Under the pieces are notes generated by a model that saw only the letters and a program-made list of their open reading frames with translations, was not told where the DNA came from and did no database searches. A DNA stretch of 64,000 bases from Arthrobacter sp. B3I9 (GTDB lineage Bacteria > Actinomycetota > Actinomycetes > Actinomycetales > Micrococcaceae), in assembly GCF_030816935.1 (NCBI RefSeq), contig NZ_JAUSYO010000001.1, forward strand, positions 124,001 to 188,000. Reading direction: 5' to 3'. Each line of letters begins with the position of its first letter. Within the stretch, counting starts at the first letter, position 1. The translations under genes were made by a program, and so were the position numbers. Positions 1-9,803 of this stretch are shown here, piece after piece.

Positions 1-771
1 GTCGGCATCGAGCTGCAGGATGGCCGCGGTCCGGGCGAGTGATTCCGCGACGCCCGGTCCCAGCTTCTCCTCCAGCATCGGCAGCACCTCAACCCGGGTC
101 CGCGATCTGGCAAAGGCGGGGTCGGCGTTGCTTGGATCGTGCCACGGTTCCAGGCCCTCGACGTCGCAGATCTCCAGGGTGTCGGCGCGCCGGAGCCCCA
201 GAAACGGCCGGAACAGGCGCCCGCGGTCGGGCCGCATCCCCGCCAGGGACCGGGTGCCGGAGCCGCGTGCAAGTCCCAGCAGGACCTGCTCGGCCTGGTC
301 GTCAAGGGTGTGGCCGAGGAGGATAACGCCGGCATCGAGCTCATCGGCCGCCGCTTCGAGCGCGGCGTGCCGGGCCTCCCGGGCGGCCGCTTCGGGGCCC
401 ATGCCGGTGGCCGCGACGTCGACCGTCCTGATCAGGACCGGCGCGATTCCCAGCTGGCCCAGGGTGGCCGCAGTTTTCTCGGCGATCTCTGCCGAGCCGT
501 GCTGCAGCTGGTGGTCGACGACGACAGCGCCCACCGAGACGGGGTGCCCGTCGACATGCCCCCGGCGGGCGAAGTACGCGGCGACGGCGGCCAGGGCCAG
601 TGAGTCCGGTCCGCCGCTGCAGGCAACCAGAACACGTTCGGGGTAGCCTGCGCCGGCCAGGGCGTCCTGCAGCATTTTCCGCGCGGTGCCGACCACCGGC
701 ACCAGGCGCCCGGGCCGGCGTCGTCCGGTTGATGCCGTTCCCGTCGGGACCGCTCCCGTTGGTGCCGCCAC
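1..771 (-). CDS. tilS: tRNA(Ile)-lysidine synthase, N-terminal part (cut by window edge)
   Basis: TilS adenylates and then lysinylates C34 of the CAU-anticodon tRNA(Ile), so that it reads AUA. The visible 257 codons hold the N-type ATP-pyrophosphatase domain. The P-loop SGGPDS is at about residues 52-57, followed by GHTLDDQAEQVLLGLARGSG and the RPFL segment typical of the family. The C-terminal substrate domains lie beyond base 1. A GTG start at 771 lies two bases past the stop of the upstream zinc protease, so translation is probably coupled. An internal ATG about 31 codons downstream is an alternative start. This order (DacB, zinc protease, TilS) is common in actinobacteria. Identity is firm; only the start is uncertain. 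Confidence 0.93.
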   Translation of the reverse strand, partial: MAAPTGAVPTGTASTGRRRPGRLVPVVGTARKMLQDALAGAGYPERVLVACSGGPDSLALAAVAAYFARRGHVDGHPVSVGAVVVDHQLQHGSAEIAEKTAATLGQLGIAPVLIRTVDVAATGMGPEAAAREARHAALEAAADELDAGVILLGHTLDDQAEQVLLGLARGSGTRSLAGMRPDRGRLFRPFLGLRRADTLEICDVEGLEPWHDPSNADPAFARSRTRVEVLPMLEEKLGPGVAESLARTAAILQLDAD

Positions 772-773
772 GT

Positions 774-1898
774 CTACTGGAGCCCCATCCGTTCGAGCCA
801 CAGCTTCGAATCGTGGATTTCCGGCTCCGTGGGCAGCTGCTCCGCGGAATCCCAGACCCTGTTGAAGCCTTCCATCCCGGCCACGGCCACGACTTCCCGG
901 ACAAACTTCGCGCCGTCGCTGTATTGGCGCATCTTCGCGTCCAGGCCGAGGAGGTTGCGGATGAACTTCTCGATCACGCCCCGGTCCTTGTCCCGGGCGT
1001 TGAAGCGTTGCCGGATCGTCTTGACGGACGGCACGATGCTGGCGTCGACGGCGTCCATCACCACGTTCGCGTGGCCCTCCAGCAGGCTCATCAGCGCAGT
1101 CAGCCGGGAGAGCGCGGCCTTTTCCTCCGGGTTCTGCAGCAGGTCCAGAATGGCCCCGCGGCTGGGGCCGGTGCCGGCTGTAGAGCGGTCCCGCAGCGAC
1201 TTCGCCGCAGCGGTGGCACGCTCCATCAGGGAATCGACGTTGCCGAGCAGTTGGCCGCTGAGGTTTTCTATTTCGGCCAGCATGTGGTGGCGCAGCCAGG
1301 GCGCCGCCGCGAACTGCACCCGGTGGGTTTGCTCGTGCAGGCACACCCAGAGCCGGAAGTCCTGCGGCTCGACGTTCAGTTCACGTTCCACCGAGATGAT
1401 GTTCGGTGCCACGAGCAGGAGCCGCCCGGCAGGAGGGGCGGAGGAGTTCTCGGCGAGGGCGGAGAACGGATCGTACTGGCCGAGGACCTTGCTGGAGAGG
1501 AACGCCAGGATGGCCCCGAGCTGGCTGCCGGTGATGGCGCCGCTGACGGCGATCGCTCCGGGGTTCATTGAGCCGTGCCGGCCCTCGAGCAGTTTTTCCA
1601 TGGCCGGTTCGAGCATGACGGCGAAACTCTGCGTGTTGGCCTTGGCCCAGGAGGCCCGGTCCACCACGAGGACGGAGGAGTCCCGCAGATCCCGGGCCGC
1701 TTCAAGGCCGGTGATGTCGTGGACGTGCGGCACCGAAATGTCCGCCGCCAGGCGCAGGCTCTCTACCGCGGCACCGATTTCGGCCGACCCCAGCGTGGGG
1801 CCTGGGGGCGTCAGCCGTGCCGCGGTGGAAGCGGCAAGCTCCCAGTTGATCAGGGCTTGGGCAGACATCTCGCTCGCAGAGGACTCCATAAGGTCCAT
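774..1898 (-). CDS. zinc-dependent metalloprotease of the DUF2342 / F420-associated family
   Basis: The protein is a predicted cytoplasmic zincin of an actinobacterial family often listed as coenzyme F420 biosynthesis-associated. Its physiological substrate is not known. The catalytic motif HEQTH lies at about residue 188, inside VCLHEQTHRVQFAAAPWL, and fits HExxH zinc binding with the Glu as general base. The length of about 374 residues suits the family. Several starts are possible: GTG 1901, ATG 1898, 1889 or 1868. None has a convincing ribosome binding site, and homologues support some N-terminal extension before the conserved INWELAASTAARL segment. It lies directly upstream of tilS with two bases between stop and start, and 158 bases downstream of dacB. 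Confidence 0.85.
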   Translation of the reverse strand: MDLMESSASEMSAQALINWELAASTAARLTPPGPTLGSAEIGAAVESLRLAADISVPHVHDITGLEAARDLRDSSVLVVDRASWAKANTQSFAVMLEPAMEKLLEGRHGSMNPGAIAVSGAITGSQLGAILAFLSSKVLGQYDPFSALAENSSAPPAGRLLLVAPNIISVERELNVEPQDFRLWVCLHEQTHRVQFAAAPWLRHHMLAEIENLSGQLLGNVDSLMERATAAAKSLRDRSTAGTGPSRGAILDLLQNPEEKAALSRLTALMSLLEGHANVVMDAVDASIVPSVKTIRQRFNARDKDRGVIEKFIRNLLGLDAKMRQYSDGAKFVREVVAVAGMEGFNRVWDSAEQLPTEPEIHDSKLWLERMGLQ

Positions 1899-1981
1899 CA
1901 CATCACAGGCGCCTGACTGTCCGCCTTAAATTCGTCGGGCGGCGAACGGACAAGGAACTACTAGACGCTTCCAAACACCGA

Positions 1982-2050
1982 GTGGGCAGGGAACCATCGA
2001 AAACGGCGCGGCCTGCCCACGACGGAAGCGGGGAACCGTCGAAACGGCGG
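1982..2050. repeat. intergenic repeat with GGAACCGTCGAAACGG element
   Basis: Two near-identical 20-base units lie between dacB and the zinc protease gene. The first, at 1989-2008, reads GGGAACCATCGAAAACGGCG. The second, at 2031-2050, differs by one substitution and one deletion. The first unit is enclosed by a 9-bp inverted repeat, GTGGGCAGG (1982-1990) and CCTGCCCAC (2012-2020). The 17-mer GGAACCGTCGAAACGGC at 2032-2048 recurs exactly at 44253-44269. Its role is unknown; it behaves like a dispersed intergenic element. Confidence 0.6.
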
Positions 2051-2056
2051 GTCGGG

Positions 2057-3568
2057 TCAGCGGCAGCCGCACCCGGCGAGCACCGAGGCCGTCCGGTCCA
2101 GGACCGCCTTGTTCGCGGCCCCCGGAGTAAGGCCGTTGCCGATGAACGAGAACACGAGCAGCCGGCCGTCGGCGTCCACCACGTAACCGCTGAGGGCGAG
2201 GACGGTGTTCAGCGTGCCCGTCTTAGCCCGGACCAGCCCGGCTCCCCGCGCCGCCGGGCCGTCCAGGTAGCGGTCCCCGAGCGTTCCGGTGAGCCCTGCG
2301 ATGGGGAATCCGGCCAGGGCGGCCCGGAGCCTGGGATCGGTTCCCGAGGTGATGCTGCGGACCACCTCGGCCAGCAGGCGGGCGGAGACCTGGTCGCCCA
2401 ACGTCAGGCCGGACACATCAGCGGCACGCAGCATGGCCGTCCCGACGCCCAGGTCCTCGAGCTGCTGCAGCACGGCCGCGACAGCGCCGTCGTTGCTGGC
2501 CGGTTTGCCGCTGGCCAGGGCGGTCATCCTTCCGATGACTTCGGCAAGGTAGTTGTCCGAGGTCTGCAGCAGCAGGTCCACTTGCTGGGCGACCGTGGCC
2601 GATTGGACCTCCGCCAGTACCTTGGCGCCCGGCGCGGCACCATCGCCTGCGCCGACCACGCCGGCTGCGCCGGAACCCCGGGCGACGCCGGGTGCCACCG
2701 TGAGCCCGGCCCGTGCTCCCGCCGCCGCGAGTTGCGCCGAGAACGTCTCGGCCGCGTGCAGGGCGGCGTCCTGCGGGCGGGGGCCGGTGGTCTTGGCGGG
2801 GTCGAACCGGGCCGAGTTCAGGGCCAGCGGGAACAGCGGGGCGGTTTCACCGGCTGCGACATCCTGCAGGCTCCAGGCCGGATTGAGGGCGGGGCCGGTG
2901 AAGAGCGAGTCATCCAACAGCACCGTCACGGGTCCGGAGATGCCGTCCTGCTGCAGGGCGCGGACAGTCGACTGCGCCAGGGTCGCCAGTCCCGCGTGGC
3001 CTAGGACGGCATCCGGCGCGGATTCGCCGGCGCCGAGAAGGACATCTCCCCCGCCGGTGAGGACCACCGTTCCGGGCGCGGAACTGGCCAGGACCCTGGT
3101 GCTGAATCGCCGGTCCGGGCCAAGGGCGCGCAGTGCCGCGGCAGCCGTCAGAAGCTTCATGTTGGATGCGGGAACCATGGCCTCGTCGGCGCCGCGGTCA
3201 AACAGCAGCTTTCCAGTGGCGGCGTCCTGCACCACCCCCGCGAAGGTTCCCGCGCCGTCCGCCTTGAGGGTTTCATTCAATTGCGCCGTGAGGACACCGG
3301 TTTCCGGGACGGGAGCGGCATCGCTGAGCGGTTGGATCCCGGCGGGATTGCCAGTCCGGTGGGCCAGGGTGGAAGGAAGCTGCTGCCACGGCGGAACGGG
3401 CGGCTCCTCCTCGCCGGACCGGCTGCCGCCGGAAAGGGCGGGGGCGATGACCAGGCCTGCGGGAACGGCGAGCGCGAGCAGCAGAAGCGTCAGGAACAGC
3501 AGCGGCAGGACCCGCCGCGGCCGGCCGGCCGCCTGCTCGGTGCCTGCACCGCTGGTTTTGCGTTTCAT
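2057..3568 (-). CDS. dacB: D-alanyl-D-alanine carboxypeptidase/endopeptidase (PBP4 type, family S13)
   Basis: This is a low-molecular-mass penicillin-binding protein that trims peptidoglycan stem peptides or cleaves cross-links outside the membrane. An N-terminal membrane anchor or signal (about residues 18-45) follows a basic start and is followed by a Pro-rich linker. All three serine-PBP motifs are visible: SNMK near residue 135 (SxxK), SDN in TSDNYLAEV near 337, and KTG in RAKTGTLN near 448. The length of 503 residues is normal for DacB, including the extra domain inserted after SxxK. The ATG at 3568 is preceded by GAAGGACC. The gene faces away from ppa, so the two probably use separate promoters in the 3569-3709 gap. 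Confidence 0.93.
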   Translation of the reverse strand: MKRKTSGAGTEQAAGRPRRVLPLLFLTLLLLALAVPAGLVIAPALSGGSRSGEEEPPVPPWQQLPSTLAHRTGNPAGIQPLSDAAPVPETGVLTAQLNETLKADGAGTFAGVVQDAATGKLLFDRGADEAMVPASNMKLLTAAAALRALGPDRRFSTRVLASSAPGTVVLTGGGDVLLGAGESAPDAVLGHAGLATLAQSTVRALQQDGISGPVTVLLDDSLFTGPALNPAWSLQDVAAGETAPLFPLALNSARFDPAKTTGPRPQDAALHAAETFSAQLAAAGARAGLTVAPGVARGSGAAGVVGAGDGAAPGAKVLAEVQSATVAQQVDLLLQTSDNYLAEVIGRMTALASGKPASNDGAVAAVLQQLEDLGVGTAMLRAADVSGLTLGDQVSARLLAEVVRSITSGTDPRLRAALAGFPIAGLTGTLGDRYLDGPAARGAGLVRAKTGTLNTVLALSGYVVDADGRLLVFSFIGNGLTPGAANKAVLDRTASVLAGCGCR

Positions 3569-3607
3569 GCTGCTGTGGGTCCTTCGGTCCTGAAATGTCC
3601 CTATAAG

Positions 3608-3636
3608 TTCCTGAAACCAGGGCCTCTCGCTATATC
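3608..3636 (+). promoter_or_regulatory. candidate ppa promoter
   Basis: TTCCTG (3608-3613), a 17-base spacer and TATATC (3631-3636) make a plausible sigma-70-type promoter about 75 bases before the ppa start. The -35 box is weak and the -10 box is good. GAGGAG just before the ATG is the ribosome binding site. This assignment rests on pattern only. Confidence 0.35.
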
Positions 3637-3709
3637 CTCAATAGTAGTCGGCGGCACCTTCAGTCCTTTCTGTGTGCCGCGCACCCCAGAATCCGTCGAG
3701 GAGCATTCC

Positions 3710-4201
3710 ATGAAGCATGACGTGACCATCGAGATCCCCAAGGGATCTCGCGTCAAGTACGAAGTCGACCACGAAACCGGCCGCGTCCGCCTGGACCGCG
3801 TCCTGTTCACCTCCATGCAGTACCCCACCCACTACGGGTTCTTCGAGAACACGCTGGGTGAGGACGGCGACCCGCTGGACGCTCTGGTTCTCCTCCAGGA
3901 CTTCGACCTGCACCCCGGCGTGATCGTTGAAGCCCGCCCCATCGGCGTGTTCAACATGACGGACGACGGCGGCGGGGATGCCAAGGTCCTCTGCGTCCCG
4001 GCCGACGCCCGCTTCGACCACATCAACGAGATCAGCGACGTCAGCGAATTCCTGATCAAGGAAATCGAGCACTTCTTCACCCGTTACAAGGACCTGGAGC
4101 CGGGCAAGTGGGTCAAGGCCGAGGGCTGGGGCGACCGCGCCGCCGCCGAGGCCGAACTCGAGGCTTCCATCAAGCGCTACGTGCCCTCAGCAGGACACTG
4201 A
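3710..4201 (+). CDS. ppa: inorganic pyrophosphatase (family I)
   Basis: The enzyme hydrolyses pyrophosphate to two phosphates and so pulls nucleotide and tRNA-charging reactions forward in the cytoplasm. The 163-residue product has the family I signature with the metal-binding aspartates in [10 protein letters not shown] (about residues 52-61). The N-terminal [15 protein letters not shown] and the [10 protein letters not shown] segment are also typical. The ATG at 3710 was chosen because GAGGAG lies at a good distance and the homologous N-terminus ([13 protein letters not shown]) begins here. Upstream in-frame sequence reads as antisense of dacB. A strong hairpin terminator follows at 4244. 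Confidence 0.97.
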   Translation: MKHDVTIEIPKGSRVKYEVDHETGRVRLDRVLFTSMQYPTHYGFFENTLGEDGDPLDALVLLQDFDLHPGVIVEARPIGVFNMTDDGGGDAKVLCVPADARFDHINEISDVSEFLIKEIEHFFTRYKDLEPGKWVKAEGWGDRAAAEAELEASIKRYVPSAGH

Positions 4202-4243
4202 TTCCTTTTCCTACACCCCGGGCTTACCGGGGAGGGAAGTAGT

Positions 4244-4293
4244 ACGACGGCGGGTGCCCGGTTCGGAAGAACCGCGCACCCGCCGTCGTCGTT
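4244..4293 (+). terminator. two-stage hairpin terminator after ppa
   Basis: A perfect 14-bp outer stem, ACGACGGCGGGTGC (4244-4257) with its complement at 4276-4289, encloses an inner 6-bp stem CGGTTC/GAACCG (4259-4264, 4269-4274) with a GGAA loop. The hairpin is followed by CGTTTGT, a short T-rich tail. The position just past ppa and before a co-directional gene fits factor-independent termination. Confidence 0.8.
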
Positions 4294-4332
4294 TGTCATT
4301 GGAGCCCCGAGAATCTGTGAAATCGTTGCCCT

Positions 4333-5658
4333 ATGAACGCCGAGCCTGACTTCAACCCGCCCTGCGGCCCGATCCGCGGATGGCGGGACGGCGACGTGCT
4401 CCGCGCCACCGGAATCCCCTACGCCACCGCGGGGTGGTTCCAGGCACCGGCGAGCGCGCCTGACTGGACCGCGCCGTTCAGCGCCACGTCGCTGTCCCCG
4501 GCCTGCCCGCAGGCACCCGTGCCGTTCCTGGATGACGTACTGGGCACCCGTTACGGCGAGCTGCCCGGCAGCGAGGACTGCCAGTGCCTCTCCATCACCC
4601 TCCCGGTGGACCTGTCGGACAACGAACGCGTCCCCGTCATGGTGTGGCTGCACGGCGGCTCCTATACTTCCGGCTCCGGGGACCTGGCGATCTTCGATGC
4701 CAAGGCCCTGGTGGCCGAAAACCGGGTCATCGTGGTTTCCGTGACGTACCGCCTGGGCCTTTTCGGCTACCTCGCCGCGGGCACCGGCCGTCCGGCCAAC
4801 CTCGGCCTCCTGGACCAGCTCGAAGCGTTCCGCTGGGTCCAGCGCAACATCGGCGCCTTCGGCGGCGATCCGGACAACGTCACGGCGTTCGGGCAGTCCG
4901 CGGGCGGTGACGCCGTCGCGCACCTGATGGCGACGCCCGAGGCCCCCGCCCTCTTCCAGCGCGCCATCATCCAGAGCGCACCCCTGGGCATCGCCAGGGG
5001 CAGGGACAAGATGAACGCCGCCATGGGCATCGCGGCGGAAAGCGTCACCGAGAACACGCCCGCCATGGACGTCGTCGCGGTCGAGGACACCGTTGCACAG
5101 GCGGCCCGCAAGTTCGGGCTGATGGCGGCCATGCCGTTCGGCACGCAGTATGGACACGCGCCGCTGCCGGCAGAAGCCGGAATCGATGCCGCCTGGGATG
5201 CCGTGGCCCCGGAAATCGAGGTCCTGATCGGGCACACGTCCGATGAAGCGCGCCTGTTCATGCCACGGAGCCGCTTTGTCGGCCGCCTGGCCACGGTCCC
5301 CGTCCTTGGCACCGCCGTCGTGAAAGCCCTCAACTGGGCCGTGACGGAAGCCGTCTATGGGAAATCCGCCCGGAGGTTTGCCCGCCGGCACGCTCGGGCC
5401 GGGGGCACGGCGTACAGCTACGTGTTGACCTGGGGTGCGCCGGGAAACTTCTACCGGGCCGCGCACACCGTGGATCTGCCGCTGCTGTTCGGCGACCAGC
5501 GAACCTGGGAAGGAGCCGGGCTGCTCGAGGGTGCCACGTGGGAGGAAATCAATGCCCGGGGCCGGGCCCTCCGTGCGGTCTGGGCGCGGTTCGCGTCCGG
5601 CGAGGGCCTGGAGGGACAGGGCGGGATCCCCGGCGCACTCAAGTACCGTGCGGTCTGA
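4333..5658 (+). CDS. carboxylesterase type B family protein
   Basis: The product is an alpha/beta hydrolase predicted to cleave carboxylic esters; the substrate cannot be told from sequence. The nucleophile elbow is GQSAGG, within NVTAFGQSAGGDAV at about residue 189. The oxyanion-hole loop precedes it as MVWLHGGSYTSGSGD. The conserved EDCQCLSI and NLGLLDQLEAFRWVQRNIGAFGGDP segments are typical of the family. At 441 residues it is somewhat shorter than most type B esterases, which are about 500. No signal peptide is seen, so it is probably cytoplasmic. The ATG at 4333 lacks a clear ribosome binding site. It stands alone between a terminator and the DUF429 gene, 56 bases downstream. Confidence 0.9.
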   Translation: MNAEPDFNPPCGPIRGWRDGDVLRATGIPYATAGWFQAPASAPDWTAPFSATSLSPACPQAPVPFLDDVLGTRYGELPGSEDCQCLSITLPVDLSDNERVPVMVWLHGGSYTSGSGDLAIFDAKALVAENRVIVVSVTYRLGLFGYLAAGTGRPANLGLLDQLEAFRWVQRNIGAFGGDPDNVTAFGQSAGGDAVAHLMATPEAPALFQRAIIQSAPLGIARGRDKMNAAMGIAAESVTENTPAMDVVAVEDTVAQAARKFGLMAAMPFGTQYGHAPLPAEAGIDAAWDAVAPEIEVLIGHTSDEARLFMPRSRFVGRLATVPVLGTAVVKALNWAVTEAVYGKSARRFARRHARAGGTAYSYVLTWGAPGNFYRAAHTVDLPLLFGDQRTWEGAGLLEGATWEEINARGRALRAVWARFASGEGLEGQGGIPGALKYRAV

Positions 5659-5714
5659 GTGGGCGGACGCTACATTGCTCGCATGCTTCTGACCCCGTTC
5701 CCGGGCGAACTCCC

Positions 5715-6470
5715 GTGAGGACTCTGGGCGTTGACCTGGCCGCCGCCACCAAGAAAACCGCGGTGGCCGTCCTGGAATGGACGGGCACGGCTGCGCGTTT
5801 GGAGCACCTGGCCCTGGACGTGGACGACGACGAAATCCTCCGGCTCTTCGGCAGCGCCGGCATGACAGGCGTCGACTGCCCCGTCGGCTGGCCGGACGCC
5901 TTCCTCCCCTTCCTGGCCGGGCACCTGAACTTCGATGCGCACCCCGTGCTGGACCATGACGGGATCGCGGGCCGCCGACTGCTGGCCTACCGGGACACGG
6001 ACAGATTCGTCACCGCCCGTACCGGCCTGATTCCGCTTAGCGTGTCCGCCGACAGGCTGGCCCATCCGGCGATGCGCTGCGCCGTACTCCAGGCGAAGAT
6101 CGCCCGGGACGTGGGACCGCAGCCCAGGGACGGCAGCGGCCGGCTGGCCGAGGTCTACCCCGCCGCTTCACTGAAGTTGTGGGGTTTGCTGGCGCGCGGC
6201 TATAAGGGCCGGGGCGCAACGGAAGCGGAGCGGCTGGCCCTGCTCCTCGACGGCCTGGCGCGGGCAGCACCCTGGCTGGATCTGGCCGGATCCGCAGACC
6301 GGCTGGCCGCCTCAGACGATTTGTTCGACGCCCTTATCGCCTCCCTCACCGCGAGGGCGGTCGCACTGGGAAGGACCCTGCGGCCCGAAGTCAGCCACGC
6401 CAAGGCCGCGCTCTCCGAGGGCTGGATCCATCTGCCTGCGGGAGGCCTGTCCGAGCTCAACGGCGTCTAG
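5715..6470 (+). CDS. DUF429 domain protein (predicted RNase H-fold)
   Basis: The 251-residue protein begins VRTLGVDLAAATKKTAVAVLEW, the GVDLA nucleotide-fold start typical of DUF429, a family predicted to have an RNase H-like fold. Further conserved stretches are VDCPVGWPDAF, the YRDTDRFVTA segment, and EVYPAASLKLWG with DDLFDALIASLTARA near the C-terminus. The DCP, EVYP and DALIAS motifs carry the acidic residues expected for metal binding. No molecular function is established, so none is assigned. The GTG at 5715 is preferred because upstream residues in frame are a shadow of the esterase gene. Confidence 0.8.
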   Translation: MRTLGVDLAAATKKTAVAVLEWTGTAARLEHLALDVDDDEILRLFGSAGMTGVDCPVGWPDAFLPFLAGHLNFDAHPVLDHDGIAGRRLLAYRDTDRFVTARTGLIPLSVSADRLAHPAMRCAVLQAKIARDVGPQPRDGSGRLAEVYPAASLKLWGLLARGYKGRGATEAERLALLLDGLARAAPWLDLAGSADRLAASDDLFDALIASLTARAVALGRTLRPEVSHAKAALSEGWIHLPAGGLSELNGV

Positions 6471-6528
6471 CGGCCGGCACGGCTACGCCCCGACTACGCC
6501 CCGGACTCGGACCGGCCGGCACGGCTAC
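6471..6528. repeat. 16-base direct repeat between convergent genes
   Basis: CGGCCGGCACGGCTAC occurs at 6471-6486 and again at 6513-6528, with CGACTACGCCCC-type sequence between. The second copy overlaps the stop codon of the convergent phosphoketolase gene. It may mark slippage or a small tandem duplication; no hairpin terminator is obvious. Confidence 0.5.
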
Positions 6529-9038
6529 TCGGAATGCAGCGACCATGTCCGTATTTCTGCTGCGTCCTCGCCGTGCTCCCGGGTGTGGGCCCGGGCGCGT
6601 ATCCGGCTGTCCTGGAGCGCCTGCCGCAGCAGCGAATGCTTCTCGGCGAACCCGGGAACCCGGTCGATCGCGTCGATAGCAAGCTGGAAGCGGTCGATGC
6701 CGTTGAGCATGGCCATGTCGAAGGGAGTGGTGGTGGTGCCCTCCTCCTTATAGCCGCGCACGTGGAGGCCCTCCCGGTTGGTCCTGCGGTAGGTGAGCCG
6801 GTGGATCAGGGCGGGATAACCGTGGTACGCGAAAATCACGGGCTTGTCCGCCGTGAAGATGCCGTCGAAGTCCCGGGACGACAGGCCATGCGGGTGTTCG
6901 CTGGCATCCTGCAGGCGCATCAGGTCCACGATATTGACCACGCGGACCTTCAGACCGGGTGCTCCCTGCTTCAACAGTTCCGCGGCGGCGACGGTTTCGA
7001 CGGTGGGGACGTCGCCCGCGCAGGCCAGGACGACGTCGGGTTCCTCCCCGGGCACCTCCGAGCCGGCGAACCGCCAGATCCCGAGTCCGCGCTGGCAGTG
7101 CTCTGAGGCCTCCGCCGGGCCAAGCCAGGCGGGCGAAGGCTGCTTGCCGCTGACAACGATGTTGACGTAGTCGCGGGAGTTGAGGCAGTGCTCCATCACT
7201 GCGAGCAGCGTGTTGGCATCCGGCGGCAGGTACACCCGGATGACCTCCGCCTTTTTGTTGACCGCGTGGTCGATGAAGCCGGGATCCTGGTGCGAGAAGC
7301 CGTTGTGGTCCTGCTGCCAGACGTGGGATGACAACAGGTAGTTCAGCGAGGCCACCGGCCGCCGCCAGGGCAGCTCGCGGGAGACCTTGAGCCATTTGGC
7401 GTGCTGGTTGAACATGGAGTCCACGATGTGGATGAACGCCTCGTAACAGTTGAAGACGCCGTGGCGTCCCGTCAGGAGGTAACCCTCCAGCCAGCCCTGG
7501 CAGAGGTGCTCGCTGAGGACCTCCATCACCCGGCCGGCGCGGGCAAGGTGCTCGTCCAGATGGTCGATCCGGTACTGCCACACCTTGTCCGTGACCTCGT
7601 ACACGTCCTGCAGGCGGTTGGAGGCGGTCTCATCCGGGCCGAACAGCCGGAACGTCTCCGGGTTCAGGCTGATTAGGTCGCGGAGCCAGGAGCCCAGGGT
7701 GATCATAGGGCTGATGCGTTCGGCGCCGGGCTCCGGGACGTCGACGGCGTGCCGGGCGTAAGCGGGCTGCTTAAGAGGGCGCAGCAGCAGCCCGCCGTTG
7801 GCGTGCGGCGTCGCGCTCATCCGCAGCCCGCCGTCCGGAGCGTTGACGGCGATGTCCGGGTTCAGCCTGCCCTGTTCATCGAAGAGCTCCTCGGGCCGGT
7901 AGGACTTCAGCCATTGCTCCAACTGGGCAAGATGTTCCGTGTTGGTGCGGACCTCGTTTAGCGGAACCTGGTGGCTGCGCCATGTTCCTTCCACCTGCTG
8001 CCCGTCGACCTTTTTCGGTCCGGTCCAGCCCTTGGGTGAACGCAGCACGATCATGGGCCAGCGCGCCGCGCCGTCCCCCGCGCCGCCTTGAGTGTCGCCG
8101 CTGGCACCGCCGGTGCCCCCGGCACCGCCGTCGCTCCGGCGCTCTGCCTGGATCGCCCCGATTTCCGCCAGGCACTCGTCCAGGGCTTCGGCGAAAGCCC
8201 TGTGCGCGGCCGCGGTGTCGTCCGGGTCGGACACGGTCACGAAGTGCGGTTCATGCCCGTAGCCGCGCAACAGCTGCTCCAGCTGGGCTTCGGGCATGCG
8301 GGCCAGGATGGTGGGGTTCGCTATCTTGTAGCCGTTCAGGTGCAGGATGGGCAGCACCGCGCCGTCCGCTGCCGGGTCCAGGAAGTTGTGCGAGTGCCAG
8401 CTTGCGGCCAGCGGACCCGTTTCCGCTTCGCCGTCTCCGATCACCACCGCGGCGACCAGCCCGGGGTTGTCGAAAACAGCCCCGTAGGCGTGCGCCAGCG
8501 AATAGCCGAGCTCGCCTCCTTCGTTAATGGAACCCGGGCTTTCGGGCGCGGCATGGCTGGGGATCCCGCCGGGGTAGGAGAACTGCCGGAACAGCTCCGC
8601 CATGCCGTCCTCGTCCTGGCCCACCCCGCCGTAAATCTCCGAATAAGTACCTTCAAGCCACGCGTTGGCCACGACGGCGGGCCCGCCGTGGCCCGGTCCG
8701 GCGATGAAGAGCATCTCCTGCCGGTCACGGCGGATGGCGCGGTTCAGGTGGGCGTAAATGAAGTTCAGCCCGGGCGTCGTGCCCCAGTGGCCGAGCAGCC
8801 GTGACTTGGTGTCCGCAGCACTGAGGGGTTCCCGCAGCAGCGGGTTGGAACGGAGGTAGATCTGCCCGACGGACAGGTAGTTGGCGGCCCGCCACCAGCG
8901 GTCCACCAGCTCGAGCGCGGCGTCGTCCAGGGAACCCGGGGACGGGGCGCTCTGCTGCCCTTCCCCGCCGCCGGCCTGTCCCGGCCGGCCATCCTTTCCC
9001 AGGTTCTTTTCCGTTTCGCTGGTCACGTCGCTGGTCAC
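6525..9038 (-). CDS. xfp: phosphoketolase (xylulose-5-phosphate/fructose-6-phosphate)
   Basis: This ThDP enzyme splits xylulose-5-P or fructose-6-P with phosphate into acetyl-phosphate plus glyceraldehyde-3-P or erythrose-4-P in the cytoplasm. The 837-residue product is full length. Visible hallmarks are the N-terminal [23 protein letters not shown], the ThDP-binding [19 protein letters not shown] stretch, and the HQDPGFIDH segment of the pyrimidine domain. A variable Gly/Ala-rich insert sits near residues 310-325. The GTG at 9038 was chosen because GGAGGAAAGCGAGGA precedes it; upstream codons are arginine-rich and unlike the family. It is divergent from the SatD-like gene across a 137-base gap. 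No partner ackA or pta gene is in the window. Confidence 0.95.
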   Translation of the reverse strand: MTSDVTSETEKNLGKDGRPGQAGGGEGQQSAPSPGSLDDAALELVDRWWRAANYLSVGQIYLRSNPLLREPLSAADTKSRLLGHWGTTPGLNFIYAHLNRAIRRDRQEMLFIAGPGHGGPAVVANAWLEGTYSEIYGGVGQDEDGMAELFRQFSYPGGIPSHAAPESPGSINEGGELGYSLAHAYGAVFDNPGLVAAVVIGDGEAETGPLAASWHSHNFLDPAADGAVLPILHLNGYKIANPTILARMPEAQLEQLLRGYGHEPHFVTVSDPDDTAAAHRAFAEALDECLAEIGAIQAERRSDGGAGGTGGASGDTQGGAGDGAARWPMIVLRSPKGWTGPKKVDGQQVEGTWRSHQVPLNEVRTNTEHLAQLEQWLKSYRPEELFDEQGRLNPDIAVNAPDGGLRMSATPHANGGLLLRPLKQPAYARHAVDVPEPGAERISPMITLGSWLRDLISLNPETFRLFGPDETASNRLQDVYEVTDKVWQYRIDHLDEHLARAGRVMEVLSEHLCQGWLEGYLLTGRHGVFNCYEAFIHIVDSMFNQHAKWLKVSRELPWRRPVASLNYLLSSHVWQQDHNGFSHQDPGFIDHAVNKKAEVIRVYLPPDANTLLAVMEHCLNSRDYVNIVVSGKQPSPAWLGPAEASEHCQRGLGIWRFAGSEVPGEEPDVVLACAGDVPTVETVAAAELLKQGAPGLKVRVVNIVDLMRLQDASEHPHGLSSRDFDGIFTADKPVIFAYHGYPALIHRLTYRRTNREGLHVRGYKEEGTTTTPFDMAMLNGIDRFQLAIDAIDRVPGFAEKHSLLRQALQDSRIRARAHTREHGEDAAEIRTWSLHSE

Positions 9039-9138
9039 GGCTGTCCTCGCTTTCCTCCGCCCCCGGCGGCGGCGTGTCCTCCATCGCAACACGTCCCCGG
9101 ACGCGACACAAGCCCGCGGCGGCTCCCCCGGACCCCGT

Positions 9139-9166
9139 TTGCCTCCGGATTACCAGCGGGTAGTGT
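9139..9166 (+). promoter_or_regulatory. promoter of the SatD-like gene, nearly leaderless
   Basis: TTGCCT (9139-9144), a 16-base spacer and TAGTGT (9161-9166) match the actinobacterial promoter pattern. Transcription would begin about seven bases later, within two or three bases of the ATG at 9176. No Shine-Dalgarno sequence is present, which agrees with leaderless translation. Confidence 0.5.
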
Positions 9167-9175
9167 TTGATCAGT

Positions 9176-9775
9176 ATGTTCACGCTGACCATCAACCAAA
9201 CCGACAGCCGGCGCGACGGCGACCGCGTGCCGCAGCTCCTCAAGGACCTGCGGCACATTCCGGCGCGCCTCGATTTCGACCGCTCGGTGGAGGACGAGGT
9301 GCAGGGCATTGTCGACTCGGCGCACCAGGCCGTCGAGGCGGCGATGATCGCGCTGCGCAGCGGCAGCTGGTACGTCGGGATCGGCGTCGGCCCCGTAAAC
9401 GAACCGCTGCCGAACCAGATCAAGGACGCTTCCGGTCACGGCCTGGTCTACGCCCGGCGCGCGGTGGACCGGCTGCGCAGCGGCAAGGACCGGGTCCCGG
9501 TGGCCGTCGAGGGCCCGCTGGCTGACCTCGCCGCCGAATCAGAGGCCGTGCTGCGGCTGCTGGGCCACATCGTCCACGACCGGAGCCAGGCCGAATGGCG
9601 GGTCCTGGACCTGCTGACCCCGGGCGTCCGCGGGCAGCAAAAGGCCGTCGCAGAGGAACTCGGCATCACCACCCAGGCGGTCAGCAAGGCCGTTGCCCGG
9701 GCGCAGTGGAACGAGGAGCATGCGGCGCGGCCCGCGGCGGCCCGCCTGCTGGGCTTGATCCTCGAGGTCCGCTAG
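9176..9775 (+). CDS. SatD-like protein with C-terminal helix-turn-helix
   Basis: The 199-residue protein resembles the SatD family. An N-terminal half with a VGIGVGPV strand and ASGHGLVYARRAVDRLRSG helix is followed by a C-terminal winged-HTH-like segment (about residues 140-185: RGQQKAVAEELGITTQAVSKA). The second part is a clear DNA-binding helix pair of the type seen in sigma-like and MarR-like regulators. The role is unknown; SatD proteins are named only from streptococcal acid-tolerance loci. The ATG at 9176 sits just behind a -10 box. A TTG at 9167 is in frame but would overlap the promoter. It is divergent from phosphoketolase, so regulation of xfp is possible but unproven. Confidence 0.6.
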   Translation: MFTLTINQTDSRRDGDRVPQLLKDLRHIPARLDFDRSVEDEVQGIVDSAHQAVEAAMIALRSGSWYVGIGVGPVNEPLPNQIKDASGHGLVYARRAVDRLRSGKDRVPVAVEGPLADLAAESEAVLRLLGHIVHDRSQAEWRVLDLLTPGVRGQQKAVAEELGITTQAVSKAVARAQWNEEHAARPAAARLLGLILEVR

Positions 9776-9803
9776 TCCTTCGCGCACGCCAAGCGCGCGT
9801 CCC

